Assembly: GCA_014534415.1 (NCBI GenBank)
Contig: JACVRM010000013.1
Location: 1-23,772, forward strand
From: Thermoleophilia bacterium
Lineage (GTDB): Bacteria > Actinomycetota > Thermoleophilia > Gaiellales > Gaiellaceae
Reading direction: 5' to 3'
Length of the DNA stretch: 23,772 nt
The notes beneath the pieces are model-generated. The model saw nothing but the letters and a program-made list of their open reading frames with translations, ran no database searches and was not told where the DNA came from. The position numbers were made by a program, and so were the translations under genes. This document shows positions 1 through 6,833 of this stretch, in pieces (position 1 is the first letter of the stretch; each line of letters starts with the position of its first letter).

Positions 1-1179
1 CGACCCCGTCACGGCGACGCGGATCGGCTGGAACGCCTTGCGCGGCGATACCCCGAGCCGCTCCGCCAGTCCACGGAGCGCCTGCTCGATGCCCTCGGCC
101 GTGAACGGCTCGACCGCGGCGAGCACCTCCGCCGCCTCGGCGAGCAGCGGCCCGGCACCGTCCAGCTCGGCACCGTCGAGCGTGACGTCGGCGAAGAAGA
201 AGCTGGCGAAGCGCGGGTACTGGCCGAGCGTCGAGATCTTCTCCTTGACGAGCCGCACCGTCTGCCGGACCCGCAGCTCGTCCCAGTCGATTCCTCGCTC
301 GCGGAGATACGCGACGAGGCGGTCGCCGTACTCGTCGTCCGGAAGGGCACGCAGGTGCACACCGTTCATCCACTCGAGCTTCTGGTAGTCGAACGTTGCC
401 GGGCTCGCACCGACGCGCTCGAGCGTGAAGCGCTCGACCAGTTCGTCCGGCGTCATGATCGTCGTTCGGTCGTCGTACGACCACCCGAGCAGCGCGAGGA
501 AGTTCATCAGCGCCTCGGGGATGTAGCCGGCGGCCCGGAACTCGTCGATCGACTGGGCGCCGTGCCGCTTCGACAGCCTCTTGCCGTCATCGCCGAGCAC
601 GTCCGGAACGTGGGCGTAGACGGGCGGCTCGCGACCGAGCGCGCGCAGGATCTGGATCTGCCGCGGGGTGTTCGAGACGTGGTCGTTCCCGCGGATAACG
701 TGCGTGATCGCGTCGTCCATGTCCTCGACCGGCGAGGCGAAGTTGTACGTCGCCCGCCCATCGGAGCGGACGATCACTAGGTCGTCGAGCGCATCGTTCG
801 GAAACTCGATGCGGCCGCGGATGGCGTCGTCCCAAACCGTCGACCCCTCGTCCGGCATTCGGAAGCGGACGGCACCGTCGTCCTCGTAGGCCTTGCCCTC
901 GTCGACCAGCTGCGTCGCCAGCTCGCGGCAGCGCTCCATCGCGTCGAGCTGGAACGTCACCGGGCCGTCCCAGTCGAGGTCGAGCCAGGAAAGCGAGCGC
1001 TGGATCTGCTCGACGGATTCGGCAACCTCGCGGCTGACGTCGGTGTTCTCGATCCGGAGCAGGCACTCGCCTCCCCGCCCGCGCGCGAACAGCCAGTTGA
1101 AGAGGAAGGTGCGGACCCCCCCGATGTGCAGGAACCCCGTCGGGCTTGGCGCCATGCGAACGCGGACAGCTCCCAACAC
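1..1179 (-). CDS. gltX: Glutamyl-tRNA synthetase (3' end outside window)
   Basis: Class I aminoacyl-tRNA synthetase that charges tRNA(Glu) with glutamate in the cytoplasm. The 393 visible codons carry the HIGH-type motif HIGG (residues 18-21), an LRIENTD version of the usual RIEDTD (about 41-47), the GNDHVSNTPRQI stretch of GluRS and the KMSKS-type motif KRLSKRHG, then the start of the helical anticodon-binding domain. The last part (I infer about 70-90 residues) lies beyond base 1. Between residues about 98 and 104 the protein goes straight from EGKAYEDD to VRFRMPDEG, so the roughly 30-40 residue cysteine-containing (zinc-binding in E. coli) segment of canonical GluRS is missing. I chose GTG at 1179 because an in-frame TAA lies at 1191-1189 and the sequence fits a leaderless start; TTG at 1176 and ATG at 1155 are alternatives. 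Family assignment is firm. Confidence 0.96.
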   Translation of the reverse strand, partial: MLGAVRVRMAPSPTGFLHIGGVRTFLFNWLFARGRGGECLLRIENTDVSREVAESVEQIQRSLSWLDLDWDGPVTFQLDAMERCRELATQLVDEGKAYEDDGAVRFRMPDEGSTVWDDAIRGRIEFPNDALDDLVIVRSDGRATYNFASPVEDMDDAITHVIRGNDHVSNTPRQIQILRALGREPPVYAHVPDVLGDDGKRLSKRHGAQSIDEFRAAGYIPEALMNFLALLGWSYDDRTTIMTPDELVERFTLERVGASPATFDYQKLEWMNGVHLRALPDDEYGDRLVAYLRERGIDWDELRVRQTVRLVKEKISTLGQYPRFASFFFADVTLDGAELDGAGPLLAEAAEVLAAVEPFTAEGIEQALRGLAERLGVSPRKAFQPIRVAVTGS

Positions 1180-1184
1180 GCGGA

Positions 1185-1191
1185 TAGGTTA
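1185..1191. promoter_or_regulatory. Overlapping divergent -10 boxes for gltX and nfo
   Basis: The plus strand reads TAGGTT at 1185-1190, followed by exactly 6 nt and the nfo GTG at 1197. The minus strand reads TAACCT at 1191-1186, followed by exactly 6 nt and the gltX GTG at 1179. Both fit TANNNT and would place the first transcribed base on the G of each start codon. No Shine-Dalgarno sequence precedes either gene. A partial -35 (CGGACA, 1163-1168, 16-nt spacer) can be seen for nfo; none is clear for gltX. Leaderless transcription is an inference from spacing. Confidence 0.6.
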
Positions 1192-1196
1192 CTGCC

Positions 1197-2123
1197 GTGC
1201 TCTTCGGCGCCCACTGCTCCGGCGGGATCAAGGGAGCGCTCGGCCGGGCCGAAGAGTTCGGCGCCGACGCGGTCCAGCTCTTCGCGCAGAGCCCGCGCGC
1301 GTGGCGGTTCCCCGACCACGACCCGGCCGAGCTCGAGCGCTTCCGCGAGCGCCTCGCCGGTGGCCCGGTGCGCGCGGCGCTCGTCCACGCGGTCTACCTC
1401 GTCAACCTGGCGACACCCAACGAGGAGATCTACGAGAAGTCGGTCAGGACGCTCGTCCGCACGGTCGAGACGGCCTGCGCGATCCAGGCCGACGGCGTCG
1501 TCTTCCACGTCGGCTCGCACCTCGGCGCGGGCTTCGAGGCGGGCGCAGACCGGGTCGTCGCGGCGATCGAGCAGGCGCTCGAGCGCTGCTCCGAGCAGAC
1601 GTGGCTACTCATGGAGAACTCCGCCGGCGCGGGCGGCACGATCGGTCGGTCGGTCGACGAGCTGGCGACGCTCTTCGAGCGGCTCGGCCGGCATCGGCGC
1701 CTCGGCGTCTGCCTGGATTCGTGCCACCTCTTCGTCTCGGGCTGCGACGTGACGGTGTCCGAGTCCTTGGACGCCGTCCTGGGCGACCTCGAGCGCTCGA
1801 TCGGGCTCGACCGCCTCCGCGCGATCCACGTCAACGACTCGCAGGCGCCGCTCGGGTCGAACCGCGACCGGCACGCCAACATCGGCGAGGGGCTGATGGG
1901 CGAGCGCCTGGGCGTCTTCCTCGCGCACCCGGCGGTTCAGGGACTGCCGGCGGTCCTCGAGGTGCCGGGCAAGGACGGTCGGGGCCCCGATGCGGACGAG
2001 GTCGCGAAGCTGCGCGAGCTGCACGCCCGCGCGACCGGCGGTGCTACCTCAGCTGGTCGCCGACGCGCGCGACGATCCGGAAGCTCGGGCGGTCGAGTGG
2101 CAGCTCGAAGAACTCGGGATTGA
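1197..2123 (+). CDS. nfo: Deoxyribonuclease IV (endonuclease IV, AP endonuclease)
   Basis: Cleaves the phosphodiester bond 5' to abasic sites in base-excision repair, as a TIM barrel with a three-zinc centre. All expected ligand positions are visible: H64 (LVHAVYL), H104 (FHVGSH), E140 (LLMEN), D174 and H177 (CLDSCHLF), H211 (IHVND), D224 and H226 (RDRH) and E255 (LEVPG). The catalytic body ends near residue 282. The last 26 or so residues are Arg/Ser/Gly-rich and are encoded in an 80-bp tail-to-tail overlap with the next gene on the other strand, so they are probably a by-product of that overlap and not a functional domain. The GTG start at 1197 gives the family's usual N-terminus (LFGAHCSGG) and sits 6 nt after a TANNNT box, with no Shine-Dalgarno. 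The length of 308 is slightly above the usual 270-300. Confidence 0.96.
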   Translation: MLFGAHCSGGIKGALGRAEEFGADAVQLFAQSPRAWRFPDHDPAELERFRERLAGGPVRAALVHAVYLVNLATPNEEIYEKSVRTLVRTVETACAIQADGVVFHVGSHLGAGFEAGADRVVAAIEQALERCSEQTWLLMENSAGAGGTIGRSVDELATLFERLGRHRRLGVCLDSCHLFVSGCDVTVSESLDAVLGDLERSIGLDRLRAIHVNDSQAPLGSNRDRHANIGEGLMGERLGVFLAHPAVQGLPAVLEVPGKDGRGPDADEVAKLRELHARATGGATSAGRRRARRSGSSGGRVAARRTRD

Positions 2124-2463
2124 CGCAGCCGAGCCGCTCCGCGCGGTTCTCGTAGCAGCTCGACACGTCGGCCTCGCACATGGGCAGCGGCGGCCGCACG
2201 GCCTTCACGCCGCCGAAGCCCTCGCTCCGCCGCTCGGCGCTGCGCAGCAGGTCGAGATCGATCTCGACCTCGTAGACCTTCTGCATGCAGCCGATGTACG
2301 TCCGGCCGAACTCCTCGAATGCGTAGACGAACGGACACGACCGCTCGAGGCACGCGGCCGGGTACACGACCTTGTCGCAGTGCACGTCGCAGCGCCGGCA
2401 TTCCACCTCCTCGTGCGGGTGGAGCGGGAGGCGGACTGGCTGCGCCTGCGCCGGCTGTTCCAT
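2044..2463 (-). CDS. Cysteine-rich conserved-looking protein, unknown function
   Basis: 139 residues; I do not recognise the family. Nine cysteines lie at 22, 25, 29, 38, 43, 59, 96, 103 and 113. The first three form a CxxCxxxC cluster (ECRRCDVHC) and the rest are spread as C-x4-C, C-x6-C and so on, which suggests bound zinc or an iron-sulphur cluster rather than disulphides, since there is no signal peptide or membrane segment. The middle (RTYIGCMQKVYEVEIDLDLL) looks like a folded beta/alpha core. It starts at ATG 2463, with no Shine-Dalgarno but CAAAAT exactly 6 nt upstream. The 3' end overlaps nfo by 80 bp in the opposite orientation. Coding is supported by the patterned cysteines and GC-rich third positions. 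A redox or metal role is a guess. Confidence 0.75.
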   Translation of the reverse strand: MEQPAQAQPVRLPLHPHEEVECRRCDVHCDKVVYPAACLERSCPFVYAFEEFGRTYIGCMQKVYEVEIDLDLLRSAERRSEGFGGVKAVRPPLPMCEADVSSCYENRAERLGCVNPEFFELPLDRPSFRIVARVGDQLR

Positions 2464-2469
2464 AGGTGG

Positions 2470-2499
2470 ATTTTGAGTACGTCAGGCCGTTCTGCGCAA
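2470..2499 (-). promoter_or_regulatory. Candidate promoter of the cysteine-rich gene
   Basis: On the minus strand TTGCGC (2499-2494) and CAAAAT (2475-2470) are separated by 18 nt, and the ATG follows the second box by 6 nt, as in the leaderless genes nearby. CAAAAT agrees with TATAAT at four of six positions but lacks the first T. No ribosome-binding site is present. This is weaker than the boxes of nfo, gltX and caxA. Confidence 0.4.
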
Positions 2500-2601
2500 G
2501 ACTTGACAGGCCTGGGGAAAAGTGCTTGTGCGCCCGCGGTGACGAGCTCCACCGAGGCCGCGCCGCAGGAGCGACTCGCGCTCCGCGGGCGGCCGGCTCG
2601 C

Positions 2602-2607
2602 TAGGGT
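2602..2607 (+). promoter_or_regulatory. -10 box (TAGGGT) of a leaderless caxA promoter
   Basis: TAGGGT fits TANNNT and ends 6 nt before the GTG at 2614, so transcription would begin on the start codon. No convincing -35 is found 16-19 nt upstream, and no Shine-Dalgarno precedes the gene. The rest of the 150-bp divergent gap (2464-2613) shows no further structure that I can defend. Confidence 0.5.
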
Positions 2608-2613
2608 AGCCGC

Positions 2614-3654
2614 GTGGCGCGAAAGCTCCTCTGGGCCTCGCTCGCGCTCGCGCCCGTCACCGTCCTCGTGCACTACGCAATCGGGCTCGGCGACACCCCG
2701 GAGTTCGTGCTGGCCGCGCTCGCGCTGATTCCGCTCGCCTGGCTGATCGGCGAAGCGACAGAGCACGCGGCGCACCACACCGGGCCCGGCATCGGAGGCT
2801 TCCTGAACGCGACGTTCGGCAATGCGCCCGAGCTGATCATCGCGCTCTTCGCCGTCGCGGCGGCGGAGTTCGAGGTCGTGCGCGGCTCCCTGAGCGGGAG
2901 CGTGATCGGCAACCTCCTGCTCGTCCTCGGGTTCTCGCTCATCTTCGGAGGCCGCGGCGAACTCGACCGTCAGTCGACCTTCGTCTCGCTCGCGCTGATC
3001 GGCGTCGCGTTCGCGCTGTTCCTCATCCCGGCTGTGCCGGCCCTCGACGGAGACCCCGAGCGGGACTCGATCGCCCGGCTCTCGGTCATCCCCGCGATCA
3101 TCCTGCTGCTCGTCTACCTGGGGGTGACGTACGTGACCCTACGACGCCACCACCGCCTGCACATCTCCGCGGAGCCCGAAGAGATGATCGCGTGGCCGCT
3201 GCGCGTCTCGCTCGGAGTGCTGGCGCTCGCCACGACCGTCACCGCGATGGTCGCGGAGATCGTCGTCGACACGATCGAGGTCTTCGCTCACGAGACGAAG
3301 CTGAGCGACTTCTTCGTCGCCGCGGTCATCGTCGCGATCGTCGGCAACGCGGCCGAGCACGGTGGCGCGGTCGTGGTTGCAGCCCGCGGCAAGATCAAGC
3401 TCGCCGCCGAGATCGCCCTCGCGTCGAGCGCGCAGGTCGCCGTCTTCCTCGTGCCCGCCGTGGCGCTGCTCGCGTGGCTGATCGACCCGCTCTCGCTGGC
3501 GTTCCGGCCCGTCGAGCTCGCGGCGATCGCCGGCGCCCTGGTGCTCGTGGCCGCGCTGCTCGCCAACGGCCGCTCGAGCCAGCTGAAGGGCAGCGTCATG
3601 ATCACCGCCTACGTCTCGATCGCGGTCGCCTTCCTCGTCGCCGGCGACCGGTAG
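2614..3654 (+). CDS. caxA: Ca2+/H+ antiporter of the CaCA/CAX family
   Basis: 346-residue integral membrane exchanger that expels Ca2+ (or other divalent cations) in exchange for protons. The two inverted alpha-repeats of the family are clear: the first around residues 61-80 (GGFLNATFGNAPELIIALFA, acidic residue E73) and the second around 244-281 (GNAAEHGGA with E248, then SSAQVAVFLVP). About eleven hydrophobic helices are visible, with a hydrophilic His/Glu loop near 176-192 (RRHHRLHISAEPEE) at the centre, matching the CAX acidic/histidine linker. Full length for a bacterial CAX. It stands alone between divergent and convergent neighbours, so it is probably a single-gene transcript. CaxA is chosen from the alpha-repeat sequences; the exact ion cannot be read from sequence. 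Confidence 0.92.
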   Translation: MARKLLWASLALAPVTVLVHYAIGLGDTPEFVLAALALIPLAWLIGEATEHAAHHTGPGIGGFLNATFGNAPELIIALFAVAAAEFEVVRGSLSGSVIGNLLLVLGFSLIFGGRGELDRQSTFVSLALIGVAFALFLIPAVPALDGDPERDSIARLSVIPAIILLLVYLGVTYVTLRRHHRLHISAEPEEMIAWPLRVSLGVLALATTVTAMVAEIVVDTIEVFAHETKLSDFFVAAVIVAIVGNAAEHGGAVVVAARGKIKLAAEIALASSAQVAVFLVPAVALLAWLIDPLSLAFRPVELAAIAGALVLVAALLANGRSSQLKGSVMITAYVSIAVAFLVAGDR

Positions 3655-3743
3655 CTCACCGTACCGATGACCCACTACCCGTCTGCGAACTCGGGCCGGA
3701 AGCGCACCGCCTGGCGAGACGGCGCGCTCTCGTTTCCCAGCCG

Positions 3744-4007
3744 TTAGTCGCGGTCGCGGTGGGCGCTTCCCGACTTCGCCAGCCCCCGGCTGACCATGTA
3801 GCCGACGGCGACGGCGGCCACGAGCGTCCATGCGCGCGGGGCGTCGAAATTGTCGGCCTGCGCGGCCGCGATCAAGATACCGGCGACCGTCGCGAGGAAG
3901 GCGTAGAACTCGGTGGTGAGGAAGGAAGCCTTCGTCTCCTCACGCTGCACTGTACGCCGGACGCTCGTAGCGACCGGCTGATCGATCGTCGTGTCTCGTG
4001 TTGCCAT
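3744..4007 (-). CDS. Small two-helix membrane protein, unknown function
   Basis: 87 residues. A charged N-terminal stretch (1-30) is followed by hydrophobic segments near 33-50 (YAFLATVAGILIAAA) and 59-74 (AWTLVAAVAVGYMVSRG), and the protein ends in a basic/acidic tail. I do not recognise a named family; similar short proteins of two helices and a charged N-terminus are common in actinobacteria. An in-frame ATG at 4043 would add 12 residues, but the ATG at 4007 is preceded by GGAGGG (4019-4014) at a 6-nt spacing and is clearly the better start. This is the one single gene here with a textbook Shine-Dalgarno. It is convergent with caxA, separated by 89 bp in which I see no clear terminator. 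Confidence 0.7.
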   Translation of the reverse strand: MATRDTTIDQPVATSVRRTVQREETKASFLTTEFYAFLATVAGILIAAAQADNFDAPRAWTLVAAVAVGYMVSRGLAKSGSAHRDRD

Positions 4008-4099
4008 CCTGCTCCCTCCGTTTGGCTTACGGACGGCGACCACGTACCCGCTGCCGACGCCGCGAATCTGTGCGGACGGCCTCGCATCATGTGCAACCG

Positions 4100-4109
4100 C
4101 TCACGTGAG
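4100..4109. repeat. 10-bp perfect palindrome CTCACGTGAG
   Basis: Perfect dyad in the 284-bp gene-free stretch 4008-4291, about 93 bp upstream of the 87-residue membrane protein gene. It could be a regulator-binding site for that gene. The only promoter-like hexamer close by is TTGCAC (minus, 4096-4091), without a good -10. No tRNA, other RNA gene or mobile remnant is visible in this stretch. Confidence 0.35.
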
Positions 4110-4263
4110 TAACACCCCTCCACGCCTGCCCTGACAGCGTGCGCCGCCTCAGTGCGTCGCCTGTCTCGCGCTCGAGGTCGGCGAGCCCGACGGCGGCTGC
4201 CAGAGAACGTCGCCGCGCCGGAAGACAGCGCGCTGACGCTCGGCAGCCGCCGCTCGGCCTGAA

Positions 4264-4283
4264 GCGAGCGGATCCCGCTTCGC
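4264..4283 (-). terminator. Hairpin downstream of ltaE, possible terminator
   Basis: The stem GCG+AGCGG / CCGCT+CGC carries one bulged base and a 3-nt loop, and lies about 10 nt past the ltaE stop codon. No T-run follows on the minus strand, so it is at best a U-less hairpin terminator or an RNA 3'-end stabiliser for the gcv-ltaE transcript. Confidence 0.35.
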
Positions 4284-4291
4284 GCTGTTGC

Positions 4292-5335
4292 TCAGGCGGC
4301 GGCGAGGACACGGAGCGCCCGAGGGATCGCCTCGACGGCCCGCTCGATGTCATCGTCCGAGATGTCGAGGTGCGTGACCGCCCGCAACACGTTCGGGCGG
4401 ACCGTGATCGACAACGCGACCCCTTCTGTACGCATCCGCGCGAGCGCGTCGGCGGTCGTCAGACCGAGGCGCCCGACGTCGATTTGCACGAAGTTCGTCT
4501 CCACCTGCTCGAGGTCGACGGGCAGGCCGGCCGCCGCCAAACCCTCCGCGAGCCGGCGGGCGCGCGCGTGGTCGTCGGCGAGCCGGTCGACGTGGTGGTC
4601 GAGCGCGTGGACGCCAGCCGCGGCGATGATCCCGGCCTGACGCATCGCGCCGCCAAACAGGAACTTGAAGCGGCGGGCGGTGCGCATCAGCTCCGCCGAG
4701 CCGGCGACGAGCGCGCCGAGCGGACAGCCGAGGCCCTTCGAGAGGCAGAGGGTGACCGTGTCGAACCGGTGCCCGAGCTCGGCCGTCGGAACGCCGAGCG
4801 CCACGGCGGCGTTCAGCAGCCGCGCCCCGTCCAGGTGCACGGCGAGACCGAGCTCGCGACAGGTGTCCGTCACGGCGTGCAGCTCTTCGAGCGGCCAGAC
4901 CCGCCCGCCCGACGAGTTGTGCGTGTTCTCGAGCGACACGACGCGCGTCAGCGGATGGTGGACGACCTCGTCGTAGCGCACCGCCCCGCGAATCTGCTCC
5001 GGCGTCAGGCGGCCGGCGCGACCGGGGAGGCCGCGCGTCACCAGCCCACTGTGGACGGCCGGGCCGCCGAGCTCGTACAGCAGGACGTGTGAATTCTCCT
5101 CGGCGAGCAGCTCGTCGCCCGGTCGGCCGAGGATTCGCAGGGCGATCTGGTTCGCCATCGTCGCCGTGGGCAGGAAGACGGCCGCCTCCTGGCCGAGCAG
5201 CGTCGCCGCGCGCTCCTCGAGCGCGATGACGGTCGGATCCTCGCGCTTCTGCTCGTCGCCGACCACCGCCGCCGCGATGGCCGTGCGCATAGCGGCGGTC
5301 GGCTGCGTAAGCGTGTCGGAACGCAGGTCGATCAC
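4292..5335 (-). CDS. ltaE: Low-specificity L-threonine aldolase
   Basis: PLP enzyme that splits L-threonine or L-allo-threonine into glycine and acetaldehyde. 347 residues, the normal length for the beta-eliminating lyase/threonine aldolase family. Visible features are the N-terminal IDLRSDT signature, H83 in the ENSH motif that stacks on PLP, the HLDGAR motif (D169, R172) and the PLP lysine K200 in LCLSKGLGCPLG. It starts with GTG at 5335, 4 nt after the gcvPB stop, so it is the last gene of the glycine operon. Context supports glycine supply to, or balance with, the cleavage system. A serine-hydroxymethyl or D-threonine specificity cannot be fully excluded. Confidence 0.93.
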   Translation of the reverse strand: MIDLRSDTLTQPTAAMRTAIAAAVVGDEQKREDPTVIALEERAATLLGQEAAVFLPTATMANQIALRILGRPGDELLAEENSHVLLYELGGPAVHSGLVTRGLPGRAGRLTPEQIRGAVRYDEVVHHPLTRVVSLENTHNSSGGRVWPLEELHAVTDTCRELGLAVHLDGARLLNAAVALGVPTAELGHRFDTVTLCLSKGLGCPLGALVAGSAELMRTARRFKFLFGGAMRQAGIIAAAGVHALDHHVDRLADDHARARRLAEGLAAAGLPVDLEQVETNFVQIDVGRLGLTTADALARMRTEGVALSITVRPNVLRAVTHLDISDDDIERAVEAIPRALRVLAAA

Positions 5336-5339
5336 GCGC

Positions 5340-6833
5340 CTACACGCCCTTCGGCGCCTCCGCGGCGACGGGCCGCGCGGGCTCTTCGGAGAGGTCTGGG
5401 TGATCCTCGAACGCGTAGCGGACGACCGCGCGCTTGGCGGCCTTGACCTCGTCGAGGCGGCCGACCACGGCGCGCGTTGGTGCCCGCCTGAGCGCGTCCG
5501 GGTCCTCGGCCGCCTCGCGCGCGATGTCGAGCATTGCCTCGGCGAACGCGTCGAGGGTCTCCTTGGGCTCGGTCTCGGTCGGCTCGATCATCAGCGCTTC
5601 GGGGACGATCAGCGGGAAGTAGATCGTCGGCGGGTGGAACCCGTGATCGATCAGCCGCTTCGCGACGTCGAGCGCCGTTACGCCGTGCTCGCGCTTCAGG
5701 TTGCGCGCGGACAGCACGAACTCGTGCATGCAGAGCCGGTCGAACGGCAGCTCGTACGCGTCCTTCAGCCGCGCGAGCAGGTAGTTGGCGTTCAGCACGG
5801 CCGCCTCCGACATCTCCCTGAGCTCCGGCCCGAAGGCGCGGATGTACGCGTACGAGCGCACGAAGACGCCGAACGGCCCGCCGAAGGCCCTTACCCGGCC
5901 GATCGTCCGCGGCCGGTCGTACTCGTACCGGAACCGATCGGCGTCGCGCGCGACGGTCGGGACCGGCAAGAACGGCTCGAGCACACCGCGGACGGCGATC
6001 GGGCCGGCGCCGGGCCCCCCGCCGCCGTGCGGTTGCGAGAACGTCTTGTGCAGGTTGAAGTGGACGATGTCGAAACCCATGTCGCCGGGCCGTGAGATGC
6101 CACAAACGGCGTTCAGGTTCGCGCCGTCGTAGTACAGGAGTGCCCCGGCGTCGTGGAAGATCCGGGCGACCTCCTCGATCCCCTCGTCGAAGAGGCCGAG
6201 CGTACTCGGATTCGTCAGCATCAACCCGGCCGTCTCCGCGTCGACCTTCCCGCGCAGGTCGCCGAGGTCGACGTTGCCGCGCGGGTCGGTCCTGACGCTC
6301 ACCACCTCGTAGCCGGCCATCGTCACGCTCGCCGGGTTCGTCCCGTGCGCGGTGTCCGGGATGACGACCTTGCGCCGCCGCTCGCCGCGCTCCGCGAAAT
6401 ACGCGCGCATCAGCATCAGGCCGGTCAGCTCGCCCTGAGAGCCGGCGGCCGGCTGGAGCGAGACGGCGTCCAGCCCCGCGACCTCGGCGAGGATCTCCTG
6501 GAGCCGCCACATCAGTTCGAGCGCGCCCTGCGCGCCGTCTTCCTCCTGCAGCGGGTGGAGATCGCGGAAGCCCGGGAGGTCGACGATGCGCTCGTTGACG
6601 CGCGGGTTGTGCTTCATCGTGCACGAGCCGAGCGGGTAGAAGCCGGTGTCGACGCCGTAGTTGCGGCTGGTCAGCTCGGTGAAGTGCCGGACGAGCTCGG
6701 GCTCGGAGACCTCCGGCAGACGAGGTGGGGTCTCCCGCCGCAGGTCGGCGGCAATCTCCGGCTCGGGTAGGTCGTAACGCGGCAGGGACGAGGCCCGCCG
6801 CCCGGGACGCGACTTCTCGAAGATCAGCTTCAT
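5340..6833 (-). CDS. gcvPB: Glycine dehydrogenase (decarboxylating) subunit 2, P-protein C-terminal half
   Basis: 497-residue subunit of the heterotetrameric P-protein, which decarboxylates glycine and passes the aminomethyl group to lipoyl-GcvH. Diagnostic features: the N-terminal YPLGSCTMKHNP motif (about 66-77), PAAGSQGE (128-135), PDTAHGTNPAS (159-169), YYDGANLNA (234-242) and the PLP lysine K263 in NLHKTFSQPHGGGGPG. The C-terminal half has the EPTETEPKETLDAF segment that is typical of the family. The ATG at 6833 overlaps the stop of gcvPA by 4 bp (ATGA), so the two subunits are translationally coupled. Complete. Confidence 0.96.
   Translation of the reverse strand: MKLIFEKSRPGRRASSLPRYDLPEPEIAADLRRETPPRLPEVSEPELVRHFTELTSRNYGVDTGFYPLGSCTMKHNPRVNERIVDLPGFRDLHPLQEEDGAQGALELMWRLQEILAEVAGLDAVSLQPAAGSQGELTGLMLMRAYFAERGERRRKVVIPDTAHGTNPASVTMAGYEVVSVRTDPRGNVDLGDLRGKVDAETAGLMLTNPSTLGLFDEGIEEVARIFHDAGALLYYDGANLNAVCGISRPGDMGFDIVHFNLHKTFSQPHGGGGPGAGPIAVRGVLEPFLPVPTVARDADRFRYEYDRPRTIGRVRAFGGPFGVFVRSYAYIRAFGPELREMSEAAVLNANYLLARLKDAYELPFDRLCMHEFVLSARNLKREHGVTALDVAKRLIDHGFHPPTIYFPLIVPEALMIEPTETEPKETLDAFAEAMLDIAREAAEDPDALRRAPTRAVVGRLDEVKAAKRAVVRYAFEDHPDLSEEPARPVAAEAPKGV

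Noticed and set aside
2503..2508. Perfect TTGACA on the plus strand upstream of caxA
   Set aside because: No acceptable -10 lies 16-18 nt downstream, and it is about 94 bp from the TAGGGT box next to the caxA start.
3655..3743. Possible bidirectional terminator between caxA and the small membrane protein gene
   Set aside because: Only short, bulged GC stems can be drawn and no T-runs are present; not strong enough to annotate.
4008..4043. Longer form (99 residues) of the small membrane protein
   Set aside because: The upstream ATG lacks a ribosome-binding site, while the ATG at 4007 has GGAGGG at proper spacing.
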